Positions 50,857-59,380 of a DNA stretch of 64,000 bases are shown here, piece after piece. The notes under the pieces are model-generated. The model searched no databases. It saw nothing but the letters and a program-made list of their open reading frames with translations, and had not been told where the DNA came from. The stretch's first letter is position 1. Each line of letters starts with the position of its first letter. Position numbers and translations under genes: made by a program. Location of the stretch: assembly GCA_046330285.1 (NCBI GenBank), contig JAXLSX010000008.1, forward strand, positions 1 through 64,000, written 5' to 3'. The DNA is from RHKX01 sp046330285 (GTDB lineage: Bacteria > Actinomycetota > Thermoleophilia > Solirubrobacterales > 70-9).

Positions 50857-50916
50857 GGAGGCAGCCTACGGGCGCATCCGGAGCCGAAGCGGGGCGACTG
50901 CGATCATCGTCGGCCG

Positions 50917-51954
50917 ATGGATGGACGAACGGTCGGCTCGGGTATCGGACGTCGGGGCGCCGCGGTCCTACTGGTGTCGACGGCGCTCTTGGGGGGGTGC
51001 GGGAGCGACGGTCGATCTCTGTTCGACGCGCCTCAGGGGCCCCCGGATCTCGTGGCCGTCTCCTGCGACCTCGTAGCCTCGCCCACCGGCTCCGATTCAG
51101 CCGCCGGCACCGCCGCCGAGCCGCTGCGGAGCGCCCAGCGCCTCGTCGACTCCCTCCAGCCCGGCCAGACCGGCTGTCTGCGCGCCGGCACCTACGACAC
51201 CGACGCCGAGATCAAGCTCTCCGTCCCCGGGATCACCCTGACCGCCTACCCGGGTGAGCAGGCGACCCTCCGCGGCCGCCTCTGGGTCGCGGATGGCTCA
51301 ACCGGCAGCACGGTCAGCGGCCTCAATCTCGACGGCCGCAACGACCGCGACCTCCCGAGCCCGACGATCAACGGCGACGACGTCGTCCTCAGCGGCAACG
51401 ACATCACCAATCACCACACGTCGATCTGTCTTTCGATCGGCAGCCTCGACACCTACGGGCGAGCCCAGAACACCCTCGTCGAGGACAACCGCATCCACGA
51501 CTGCGGAGTCCTCCCGGCGACCAACTACGACCACGGCATCTACGTCGCCGCCGCCGACGACACCGTCATCCGCGGCAACTGGATCTACGACAACGCCGAC
51601 CGCGGCGTCCAGCTCTACCCCGACGCCCAGCGAACCCTCGTCACCGGCAACGTCATCGACGGCAACGGCTCCGGGGTCATCTTCAGCGGCGGCGAGGGCA
51701 CCGCCTCCTCCGACAACGTCGTCGAGCACAACGTCATCACCAACTCCAGGGTTCGCGACAACGTCGAGTCCTACTGGGGCAACGGCCCGGTCGGCAACGG
51801 CAACGTCGTCAGGGAGAACTGCATCGGGGGAGACGGTGGCGGGCCGCCCCCGGAGGGTTCGCCGCCGATGCGGGGGTTCGAGGCCTACTCGAACGAAGAT
51901 CCGACCGCAGGGGGAAGCCTCTGCGCCGGACTCGAGCGGTCGCTCAGTCCATGA
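50917..51954 (+). CDS. Lipoprotein with right-handed beta-helix domain (copy 1)
   Basis: A 345-residue lipoprotein. The ATG at 50917 starts a signal peptide with lipobox 'LLGGC' (C28). The body from about residue 45 is a right-handed parallel beta-helix with pectate-lyase-like turns ('TVSGLNLDGRNDRDLPSPTINGDDVVLSGNDI', 'ATNYDHGIYVAAADDTVIRGNWIYDN', 'VVEHNVITNS'), as in polysaccharide lyases and epimerases. Residues 47-305 come from a 776-bp repeat shared with the gene at 54844. The last 40 residues ('EAYSNEDPTAGGSLCAGL') are not found in that copy. Its 3' end overlaps the flippase gene by 11 nt. Confidence 0.82.
   Translation: MDGRTVGSGIGRRGAAVLLVSTALLGGCGSDGRSLFDAPQGPPDLVAVSCDLVASPTGSDSAAGTAAEPLRSAQRLVDSLQPGQTGCLRAGTYDTDAEIKLSVPGITLTAYPGEQATLRGRLWVADGSTGSTVSGLNLDGRNDRDLPSPTINGDDVVLSGNDITNHHTSICLSIGSLDTYGRAQNTLVEDNRIHDCGVLPATNYDHGIYVAAADDTVIRGNWIYDNADRGVQLYPDAQRTLVTGNVIDGNGSGVIFSGGEGTASSDNVVEHNVITNSRVRDNVESYWGNGPVGNGNVVRENCIGGDGGGPPPEGSPPMRGFEAYSNEDPTAGGSLCAGLERSLSP
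51055..51830 (+). repeat. 776-bp direct repeat, copy 1
   Basis: This stretch matches 54937-55712 over its whole length in the same orientation, with an offset of 3,882 bp. The only difference I see is T at 51079 against G at 54961, near the left edge, which changes Ser to Ala. The flanks diverge abruptly at both ends. Confidence 0.95.
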
Positions 51955-53518
51955 GCGTCGATTCGAGCTCCTCGACGAGGTCGGTGTCGGCCCCTTCACC
52001 GAGCGCGCCGGACCGACCTCCCCGGCTGCGCACCAAGCCGATCAGCTCTCGCGGGTGGCTCGGAGAGATCGCGCTGACGGCGACGGCGTAGACGGCGACC
52101 GCGAGCAGGCCTTCGGCCGCGAGGAGGAGCAGTCCCTGGACCGTTCCATGCGAGCCCGGTTCGAGGACGTATCGGTCGAGGGGGAGGACCACGGCGGCCA
52201 TCAGGATCGATGCGAGGAGCGGGGGATAGATCTCCTTCATCATCGGCCGGACCGGGATACCGACGCGACGGACCGCTGAGCGGACCGCATACGCGGCTCC
52301 CGCTACGGCTCCGGCCGAGAGACCCGCGGCGATTGCGGTGAGACCGAGCGGGATCATCGCGATCATCGTCGCTGCGGTTGTCACGGTGATCACGATGTTG
52401 ATGCGCGTCAAGCCGCTCGGCTGACCATCCGCCTTGAGGAGTTCGACGACGGACGACGTGATGCAGCTCGCACCCGCGTAGGCGCACATCGCGACAGCGG
52501 CGTATCCGGCCGGTTCCCAGACGTCGCCGAACACGAGAACCGCAAGCGACGGACCGAGGGGGATCAGGATCATCCCGGCCGGGATCCCGATGGTCGCCAT
52601 CCATCTCAGCGAGCGGAGGAATGCAGACTCGAGCCTGTCCCGCTCCGCGGCGATCCGTGCGAACGCGGGGAAGATCACGTAGGCGGCAGCGGCCAGCATC
52701 ACGGCGAACGGCAGCGACGCGATCCGAAATGCGTATCGGTACTGGCCCAGAGCCGCCGATCCGAGCGACCGCCCCACGATCACCGTGTCCGCCGCCTGCT
52801 CGCCGAACCTGATGATCGTCGTCGAAAGGAGCACGTGGCGGCCATAGGAGGCGAGCTCCTTCCACATCGCGAACGAGACGAGAGCGAGGCGCGGTCGCCA
52901 GCGAGCGAACGACCAGGCGAGGGTCGTTGCCATCAGGGCACCGGCGTACTGCCCGGCCAGCATCGCCCAGGGGCCGATGTCGTTGGCGGCGGCGAAGATC
53001 GCCACGGCGCCGAAGACGATCACCTCGATCGGGCCGATGACGAACATGCGGACGAACGAGAACCGTCGCTGGAGGATCGCATTCGGCGCAACCGAAAGCG
53101 TGTGGATGAAGATCAGTCCCGAAGCCGACGCCGCGAGGGCGGTCACCTCGGAGCTGTCGAAGATCACGCCGAGCAGCGGTGCGACGGCGAGGTTCATGAG
53201 CGCGAGGAGGACGCCGCCGATCAAGGTCGCCACCGCAGCGGTGCTCTGCGCCTCCTCGAGCCTGTCCCGTCGCTGGATGATCGCCGCATGCATTCCGCTT
53301 TCGGTGATCAGCAGGCCGAAGCCGATCAGGACCGTTGCGGCCGCGTACTGCCCGAATTCCGACGGGGTGAGCAGACGGGACAGGGCGATGTAGACGCCGA
53401 GGTTGATCGCCTGCGCGGCGACGTATCCTCCGCCGGCGAGCCCGGCGCCACGCAGCACCGTGCCGAGGAGGCCGCCTTGCCGAGAGTCCGGTTCGGGGTT
53501 GGCCGGTTCGGGCTGCAT
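51944..53518 (-). CDS. wzx-like: Oligosaccharide flippase (Wzx/MATE-like)
   Basis: A 524-residue membrane protein with about 14 helices. 'GLAGGGYVAAQAINLGVYIALSRLLTPSEFGQYAAATVLIG' is the hallmark N-terminus of polysaccharide flippases, followed by 'LSVAPNAILQRRFSFVRMFVIGPIEV' and 'LASYGRHVLLSTTIIRFGEQAADTVIVGRSLGSAALGQYRYAFRI'. It would carry undecaprenyl-linked repeat units to the outer face for polymerisation. The C-terminus is long and acidic ('GADTDLVEELESTLMD'). Both neighbours are on the other strand. Confidence 0.93.
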   Translation of the reverse strand: MQPEPANPEPDSRQGGLLGTVLRGAGLAGGGYVAAQAINLGVYIALSRLLTPSEFGQYAAATVLIGFGLLITESGMHAAIIQRRDRLEEAQSTAAVATLIGGVLLALMNLAVAPLLGVIFDSSEVTALAASASGLIFIHTLSVAPNAILQRRFSFVRMFVIGPIEVIVFGAVAIFAAANDIGPWAMLAGQYAGALMATTLAWSFARWRPRLALVSFAMWKELASYGRHVLLSTTIIRFGEQAADTVIVGRSLGSAALGQYRYAFRIASLPFAVMLAAAAYVIFPAFARIAAERDRLESAFLRSLRWMATIGIPAGMILIPLGPSLAVLVFGDVWEPAGYAAVAMCAYAGASCITSSVVELLKADGQPSGLTRINIVITVTTAATMIAMIPLGLTAIAAGLSAGAVAGAAYAVRSAVRRVGIPVRPMMKEIYPPLLASILMAAVVLPLDRYVLEPGSHGTVQGLLLLAAEGLLAVAVYAVAVSAISPSHPRELIGLVRSRGGRSGALGEGADTDLVEELESTLMD

Positions 53519-53567
53519 CGACGTGACAGCTTGCCTGATCGGGTCACGACCACGGACGCTTTCGCCC

Positions 53568-53573
53568 TATCGT
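53568..53573 (+). promoter_or_regulatory. Putative -10 box (TATCGT), leaderless promoter
   Basis: TATCGT ends 7 nt before the ATG at 53581, which supports that start over the GTG 9 nt upstream. Confidence 0.45.
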
Positions 53574-53580
53574 GCAGCGC

Positions 53581-54765
53581 ATGGGCCAGCCTCGCGGTAG
53601 CTCGGATGCCGCCGGCGGGCGGATCGGCGTAGTCGTGATGCTCGACAGCATCGAGCGACCCGGGGGCGCGGAGACGCTTGCGATGGAAGGTGCGATGCGC
53701 CTCGATCCGGGCGAGTTCGACCGGACCCTATGCGTCACCCGTTGGGACGACTCGCTCGAGAATTCCGAACCCTCGCGGACCTGGCTCGCGAGGCTCCGCG
53801 CTTCGGGAGTCAGGCTTGTCTGTCTCCGACGGAGCGGCCGGTTCGCCATCTGGGCCTGGCGGCCGCTGATCGGATTCATGCGCCGCAACCGGACGGCCGT
53901 GCTCCACAGCCACCTCTTCGGTTCCAATGTCTGGGCCTCCCTGCTCAAATGGTTCGTCGGCCGGCCCGTGGTCGTTGCGCACGAGCACATGTGGGCCTAC
54001 ACCGGATCGCGATCGCGAGAGCTGATCGACCGCCAGCTCATCGCCCGCAGCGCCGATGCGTTCGTCGCGGTCTCCGAAGAGGGGCGCCGCCGCATGATCG
54101 ATGTGGAGCGAATCCCAGCCGACGAGATCGTGCTGATCCCCAACGGCGTCCCCGCGACCGAACCCGGCGAAGGCGATCGAGTCAGGGCCGAGTTCGGGAT
54201 CCCCGCTTCGGCCCCGATCGTCGGGAGCGTCGGCCACCTCCGGAGCGAGAAGGCGTTCGAGGTTCTGATCGAGGCGACGCCTCTGCTCGCCGAGGAGCAT
54301 CCCGGGCTCCGGGTGCTGATCGCGGGGGAGGGGCCCGAGCGCCAGAAGCTCGAAGCCCTCGCGGCTGAACTCGGGGTCTCGGACCGGGTTCTGCTTCCCG
54401 GCGTTCGCAACGACGTTCCGGATCTGCTTGCGGCGTTCGACGTCGCGGTCTGCTGCTCCGACTTCGAGGGCGGCCCGCTCTCGGTGATGGAATACATGGG
54501 AGCCGGACTTCCGATCGTCGCGACGCGGACCGGGGGCCTTCCAGAGCTGATCGACGACGGCGTCGGCGGCCTGCTCGTGCCGACCCGGGATCCGCAGGCG
54601 CTGGCGGCCGCGGTCGACCGGGTTCTCGGCGATCCGGCACTCGCCGGCTCGCTCGGAGCCGCCGCCGCCGAGCGAAAACGGGGCGAATACGACATCGACG
54701 TATGGGCTGCACGGGTTGCTGCTCTCTACCGTCGCCTGCTCGCAAGCCGGCCGAATTCCGCCTGA
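53581..54765 (+). CDS. GT4-family glycosyltransferase
   Basis: A 394-residue GT-B transferase. 'IGVVVMLDSIERPGGAETLAMEGAMRL' is the acceptor-domain start seen in many GT4 enzymes with the GGAE loop, 'VLHSHLFGSNVWASLLKW' and 'AFVAVSEEGRRRMIDVERIPADEIVLIPNGV' are typical, and the donor domain has 'VCCSDFEGGPLSVMEYMGAGLPIVATRTGGLPELI' (E-x7-E). It is divergent from the flippase gene; both lie between the two repeat copies. Confidence 0.93.
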   Translation: MGQPRGSSDAAGGRIGVVVMLDSIERPGGAETLAMEGAMRLDPGEFDRTLCVTRWDDSLENSEPSRTWLARLRASGVRLVCLRRSGRFAIWAWRPLIGFMRRNRTAVLHSHLFGSNVWASLLKWFVGRPVVVAHEHMWAYTGSRSRELIDRQLIARSADAFVAVSEEGRRRMIDVERIPADEIVLIPNGVPATEPGEGDRVRAEFGIPASAPIVGSVGHLRSEKAFEVLIEATPLLAEEHPGLRVLIAGEGPERQKLEALAAELGVSDRVLLPGVRNDVPDLLAAFDVAVCCSDFEGGPLSVMEYMGAGLPIVATRTGGLPELIDDGVGGLLVPTRDPQALAAAVDRVLGDPALAGSLGAAAAERKRGEYDIDVWAARVAALYRRLLASRPNSA

Positions 54766-54843
54766 ACGACCCCTCCGGTCGGATAAACGTCCATTTCATG
54801 CCGGTCCGGGCATGTGTGGCGGACCATCGCCGATACGCCTTGT

Positions 54844-56268
54844 GTGTTCGGATCGGTTGCCTCCAGACTCGTCGCGCTGGCGTTCGCTCTCGCGGCTGTC
54901 CTGGCCTTCGCCGTTTCGGCAACCTCGGCTTCGGCCGCCGTCTCCTGCGACCTCGTAGCCGCGCCCACCGGCTCCGATTCAGCCGCCGGCACCGCCGCCG
55001 AGCCGCTGCGGAGCGCCCAGCGCCTCGTCGACTCCCTCCAGCCCGGCCAGACCGGCTGTCTGCGCGCCGGCACCTACGACACCGACGCCGAGATCAAGCT
55101 CTCCGTCCCCGGGATCACCCTGACCGCCTACCCGGGTGAGCAGGCGACCCTCCGCGGCCGCCTCTGGGTCGCGGATGGCTCAACCGGCAGCACGGTCAGC
55201 GGCCTCAATCTCGACGGCCGCAACGACCGCGACCTCCCGAGCCCGACGATCAACGGCGACGACGTCGTCCTCAGCGGCAACGACATCACCAATCACCACA
55301 CGTCGATCTGTCTTTCGATCGGCAGCCTCGACACCTACGGGCGAGCCCAGAACACCCTCGTCGAGGACAACCGCATCCACGACTGCGGAGTCCTCCCGGC
55401 GACCAACTACGACCACGGCATCTACGTCGCCGCCGCCGACGACACCGTCATCCGCGGCAACTGGATCTACGACAACGCCGACCGCGGCGTCCAGCTCTAC
55501 CCCGACGCCCAGCGAACCCTCGTCACCGGCAACGTCATCGACGGCAACGGCTCCGGGGTCATCTTCAGCGGCGGCGAGGGCACCGCCTCCTCCGACAACG
55601 TCGTCGAGCACAACGTCATCACCAACTCCAGGGTTCGCGACAACGTCGAGTCCTACTGGGGCAACGGCCCGGTCGGCAACGGCAACGTCGTCAGGGAGAA
55701 CTGCATCGGGGGCGGCTCTTACGACGACGGCGACGGCGGCATTCTCGGTGGTGGGAACGTCGGGTTCCGGCTCGTCGCAAACGTACTCGAGAGCCCTGGC
55801 TACACGAGCCGCTCCTCGAAGGACTTCACCCTCGACCCGGCAAGCCGCTGCGGCAAGCTTCTCGCCCAGGGACTCGAGGCACCGGCCACGCCGGCGACCG
55901 AGGTGCCGATGCCCGTCACGGATCCGCCTCCGGTCGACCCACCCCCGGTCACCGATCCGCCCCCGGCGTCCCCGCCCCCGGCGTCCCCGTCGGCGGTGAC
56001 CCTGACCACGAGCAAGCGGCACGTCAAGACCGCGAAGCCGATCAAGGTCCGTGGGGTCGCCCCCGGCGCCGCCACGATTCAGATCCAGATCCACCGCGAC
56101 GGTGCCTGGCGTCCGATCGCCCACGACAGCACCAGCGGCGCCGGGCGTTACCGGACCAAGGTCGCGATCCACAACCCGGGCCGCAAGCGGATCAAGGCAG
56201 TGGCACGGGGGTGCCGCGACTCACGCGCGGTCAGGGTCGAAGTGCAGCGGCCGCGTCGTTCTCACTGA
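54844..56268 (+). CDS. Secreted right-handed beta-helix protein (copy 2)
   Basis: A 474-residue exported protein. A signal peptide (about 1-30, cut after 'ATSASA') starts at GTG 54844; upstream GTG 54814 is possible. Residues 32-290 equal copy 1 except for one residue. Unlike copy 1, the helix continues with 'GSYDDGDGGILGGGNVGFRLVANVL' and a capping region. Then come a Pro-rich spacer ('PPPVDPPPVTDPPPASPPP') and a 90-residue Lys/Arg-rich beta domain, perhaps for holding to the wall or polymer. It has no lipobox. Likely acts on, or binds, the surface polysaccharide. The end overlaps the Wzy-like gene by 38 nt on the opposite strand. Confidence 0.85.
   Translation: MFGSVASRLVALAFALAAVLAFAVSATSASAAVSCDLVAAPTGSDSAAGTAAEPLRSAQRLVDSLQPGQTGCLRAGTYDTDAEIKLSVPGITLTAYPGEQATLRGRLWVADGSTGSTVSGLNLDGRNDRDLPSPTINGDDVVLSGNDITNHHTSICLSIGSLDTYGRAQNTLVEDNRIHDCGVLPATNYDHGIYVAAADDTVIRGNWIYDNADRGVQLYPDAQRTLVTGNVIDGNGSGVIFSGGEGTASSDNVVEHNVITNSRVRDNVESYWGNGPVGNGNVVRENCIGGGSYDDGDGGILGGGNVGFRLVANVLESPGYTSRSSKDFTLDPASRCGKLLAQGLEAPATPATEVPMPVTDPPPVDPPPVTDPPPASPPPASPSAVTLTTSKRHVKTAKPIKVRGVAPGAATIQIQIHRDGAWRPIAHDSTSGAGRYRTKVAIHNPGRKRIKAVARGCRDSRAVRVEVQRPRRSH
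54937..55712 (+). repeat. 776-bp direct repeat, copy 2
   Basis: Partner of the copy at 51055-51830, same orientation and one base difference by eye. Between the copies are the flippase and one glycosyltransferase gene. Confidence 0.95.
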
Positions 56269-57712
56269 GTTCGTCGTCCCCACTTGGGCTCCGGAACCTC
56301 GCGATCGCCAGTAGGGCCGGCCCGAGGCTGAGGAGGATCCACAGCTGCTTGCTGAATTGCGCCGACAGGAAGAAGTCTGCGGCGAGGGTGGCCACCAACC
56401 CGATCACCGTTGCGCGCGCGATCGTCGCCATCCCGGCGTCGCCCAGGCGGTCGAAGCGGCGGTATGCCCGGACTGCGGCGGCCATGCTCCCGACGATGAC
56501 CGCGAGGAAGAGCGTCAATCCGACCAAGCCCAGCTCCGTCAGGATCTCGAGGTACAGGTTGTGCGCGACGGCCGGAGTGTCGGCGATGTAGTACGACCGC
56601 TGAATCGCCCCGGGCTCGGCGAGCAGGTAGTGGATCGAGGACGTCCGAAAGTTGCCGGATCCCACGCCGACGACCGGATTGGCCTCGAACATCCTCCAGC
56701 CGATCTTCCAGATGTCGGTTCGGCCAGCACCACCGTCTGCGGTGGTGATGCGCGCGACCTGCTCGTCGCTTGCGACGACGCTGAAGAACAGGAACACGGT
56801 CGCCGCGAAGGCCAGTACCGCCGCGAACACCCGTGGCCGGGTTCCCTTCGGTGCGATCACGATCCACGCGAGTAGGGCGGCGCCGGTTGCGATCAGTCCA
56901 CCGCGGGAAGCAGTGGCAACGACGGCCGAGAAGCAGAGGACCATCGAAACCCCGCCGAGAATCCTGGTCAGCAGCTCCCGGGACTGGTCGAGGGCTAGCG
57001 TCGCCGACATCACGATGCCGACCACGAGGACGGAGGCGAGCAGGTTCGGATCGCCGATCGTTCCCGTGACGCGGTTGAGATCGCCTGCAGCGGTGGCGCT
57101 GACGGCGGCGGCGGAGGAGCTCGGCGCCGCCGAGAGCCCATACGCCGCCGCGAAGGCTGCACCGCCGGCGAACGCAGCCGCGATCCACCGCATCTTCTGC
57201 CGGGTGCCGAGCGCGGTGTAGACGATCGGTATGAGCATGATGCTCAGGGCGTACCGGACGATGGTTCCGATCGACCCGCCCGGGTCCTCTTGCCAGATCG
57301 AGCTGATGACGCCGGAGTCCTCCGCCCACACCGCGCTCAGCGTCATCCAGGCGAGGAAGAATCCGAGGAATCCGCTCAGCCAGGGATGGTCGCGGAACAG
57401 CAGGCGCTGATCGCGGTCGGACGAGACGAGCGCGATCCACGAGATGACGAGTACGAGGCCGGCGACCTTCGAGAAGCTCAGAGCCTGGCCGCCTGCCACG
57501 GGCGCGAGCTCCATGAACGTCAGGACGGTGAAGATGGTGACGCCGACCGCGAGGTTCGCGACGGCGACGAGTGCGAATGCGATTCCGAAGGCGGCTGCGA
57601 TCGCAAGCTTCGGATCGACTCCCGCGAGGGCGCCGATGAAAAGCGCCGCGAAGAAGGCGGCCAGTCCAGCCGTCCGGCTCGGAACCGCCATGCGGGCGGC
57701 CAGGCCCGTCAC
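56231..57712 (-). CDS. wzy-like: O-antigen ligase/polymerase family protein (Wzy/WaaL-type)
   Basis: A 493-residue membrane protein with about 12 helices. The long outer loop with 'VVGVGSGNFRTSSIHYLLAEPG' and the following 'AVAHNLYLEILTELGLVGLTLFLAVIVGS' is the Wzy_C signature. It should join repeat units on undecaprenyl diphosphate or transfer them. Its ATG overlaps the stop of the Wzz/kinase gene, and the two form a minus-strand operon. The C-terminus is acidic. Polymerase and ligase functions cannot be separated from sequence. Confidence 0.9.
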   Translation of the reverse strand: MTGLAARMAVPSRTAGLAAFFAALFIGALAGVDPKLAIAAAFGIAFALVAVANLAVGVTIFTVLTFMELAPVAGGQALSFSKVAGLVLVISWIALVSSDRDQRLLFRDHPWLSGFLGFFLAWMTLSAVWAEDSGVISSIWQEDPGGSIGTIVRYALSIMLIPIVYTALGTRQKMRWIAAAFAGGAAFAAAYGLSAAPSSSAAAVSATAAGDLNRVTGTIGDPNLLASVLVVGIVMSATLALDQSRELLTRILGGVSMVLCFSAVVATASRGGLIATGAALLAWIVIAPKGTRPRVFAAVLAFAATVFLFFSVVASDEQVARITTADGGAGRTDIWKIGWRMFEANPVVGVGSGNFRTSSIHYLLAEPGAIQRSYYIADTPAVAHNLYLEILTELGLVGLTLFLAVIVGSMAAAVRAYRRFDRLGDAGMATIARATVIGLVATLAADFFLSAQFSKQLWILLSLGPALLAIARFRSPSGDDELSENDAAAALRP

Positions 57713-59238
57713 GACCCGGTCGGCACCCTTCCGCCGTCGAAGTAGTAGGCCGAGTCGGTGCCCTGCCTCGGTGCTCCGACGACGGCGAAGCCCATCGGGC
57801 GGATCCCGTTCTCGGCGAGCAGCTCGCCGAGCTGGTTCAGCTTGCTCAACCGGGTGGTGCCCGGCCGGACGACGAGGAGGACGTCGTCGACATTGCGGGC
57901 CAGGGGAAGGGCGTCGACGACATCGGTGAGCGGCGGGCTGTCGATGATCACGTAATCCGCGAGGTTCCTCGCATCCTCCAGCATCTCGCTCGCCGTGGGC
58001 AGCGAGAAGAGCTCACTGATCCAGCCGCCCTCGTTCTCGGCCAGGAGGAGCCGGAGGTTGGGAAGCCCGAGGGTGTCCCCGGACATGAGAGCGTCCTCGA
58101 GCGAGACGCTCTCGATCAGGACCCCGACCACGCCGCGCTTCGGGACGATGCCGAGCGCGCGGCTGATCGCCGGCCGCCGCAGGTCGGCCTCGATGAGGAT
58201 CACGCGGCGGCCCGTCGCCGAGAGCGAGGCTGCGAGGTTGATCGCCGTTGACGTCTTTCCCTCGGACGGCGATGAGCCCGTTACGAGCAGGACCTTGCCG
58301 CCGGGCCGGCGGTTCGACGCGGAGACGGTCCCTCGCAAGGTCCGATATGCCTCGGCCGTAGCCGGCGAGATGATCCTGGGGCTCAGTGGGGTGTCGGATG
58401 ACCCGTGGGACTCCTTGGGCACGCGGCCGATGATCGGCAGACGGAAGAGGTGGCGCAGCTGTTCCTCGCGGCGCAGTCTCGGATCCAGTACCTGGAAGGC
58501 GAACGCCGCCGTGATGCCGAGTGCGAGACCGGCGAAGATTCCGGCCGCCACACTGAGCAGTGGGCGCGGCGAGACGGGCGCCGTCGGCGGCTGGGCCTCG
58601 GTCTCGACCCTGATGGTCGGATCGTTGCCGCTCAGCAGGCGCTCGTACTCGGCGAGCTGGGCCTCGTTGGCCTGCGTCGGATTGGACTTCTGGATCTTCC
58701 GCAGGCCCGGTAGCTGGCGCTCGATCTGCTGGTGAAGCTGCTCGGTCCGGTTCACGACCGCCTGCTCGGCGAACGCGTTGGCGAGGTCTGCGGCCTCGTT
58801 CGGATCGGAGTCCTGGGCGGTGACCGCGACGATGTTGCTCTGAGCCACCGGTTCGGCCACGACCGAGCCGAGGAGGGCGCTCGCCTCGCCGGGGAAGTCC
58901 GTCTCCTTCTTGACGCGCTCGGCCACCGAGGTGGTCGTCACGAGTTCGGAGGCTGTCTGCACGTCACGCGTCGGGTCCGAGGAGGCACCGATCAGCCCGA
59001 GACCTTCGAGCACGGGGTCAGAAACCGGCGTTATCAGCAGGGTCGCTTCCGCCTCGTACGTCTTCGTCGCGAGTGCGACGTAGGCGATCGACACGGCTGT
59101 GGTGAGTACGGTTATCGCAACGATCAGCCAGATCCGCTCACGGAGCGTGGTGACGTACCGGCGCAGCCCCTCCTGCTCGTCCGGAGGAACCAGCCAGTCG
59201 CTGCCCGTTGCCGGGTCCGTGATCTGCTCCACTGCCAT
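57709..59238 (-). CDS. Polysaccharide co-polymerase fused to BY-kinase (Wzz-CpsD type)
   Basis: A 509-residue membrane protein that controls chain length and polymer export. TM1 is at about 36-57, the outer Wzz domain at about 60-225 includes a coiled coil ('NRTEQLHQQIERQLPGLRKIQ'), TM2 is at about 228-250, and the cytoplasmic kinase domain has Walker A 'GSSPSEGKT' (321-329, K328), Walker A' 'ILIEADLRR' (347-355) and Walker B 'YVIIDSPPL'. The fused form is usual in Proteobacteria and many actinobacteria. The C-terminal end has only 'DSAYYFDGG' with two tyrosines instead of a full Tyr cluster. It begins the minus operon. Confidence 0.93.
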   Translation of the reverse strand: MAVEQITDPATGSDWLVPPDEQEGLRRYVTTLRERIWLIVAITVLTTAVSIAYVALATKTYEAEATLLITPVSDPVLEGLGLIGASSDPTRDVQTASELVTTTSVAERVKKETDFPGEASALLGSVVAEPVAQSNIVAVTAQDSDPNEAADLANAFAEQAVVNRTEQLHQQIERQLPGLRKIQKSNPTQANEAQLAEYERLLSGNDPTIRVETEAQPPTAPVSPRPLLSVAAGIFAGLALGITAAFAFQVLDPRLRREEQLRHLFRLPIIGRVPKESHGSSDTPLSPRIISPATAEAYRTLRGTVSASNRRPGGKVLLVTGSSPSEGKTSTAINLAASLSATGRRVILIEADLRRPAISRALGIVPKRGVVGVLIESVSLEDALMSGDTLGLPNLRLLLAENEGGWISELFSLPTASEMLEDARNLADYVIIDSPPLTDVVDALPLARNVDDVLLVVRPGTTRLSKLNQLGELLAENGIRPMGFAVVGAPRQGTDSAYYFDGGRVPTGS

Positions 59239-59359
59239 GGCCGCCGATTGTTACAGCGCAACGTGGCCGGCTTCCCGGTTCTCGCGCCGGGCGAACGGGT
59301 AGTTGCTTGCAGGATTAATGCGGATCCGGAGGCGCCCGAGGGTTCGGAGTGGCAACGCC

Positions 59360-59365
59360 TAACCT
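59360..59365 (+). promoter_or_regulatory. Putative -10 box (TAACCT)
   Basis: TAACCT ends 15 nt before the TTG start at 59381, and a GGAGAA ribosome binding site stands between. Confidence 0.35.
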
Positions 59366-59380
59366 TGTCGCGGAGAAATC

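Noticed and set aside
51055..55712. 776-bp repeats as insertion sequence copies
   Set aside because: No transposase, no terminal inverted repeats and no target duplication are seen; the repeat lies wholly inside coding sequence of beta-helix proteins.
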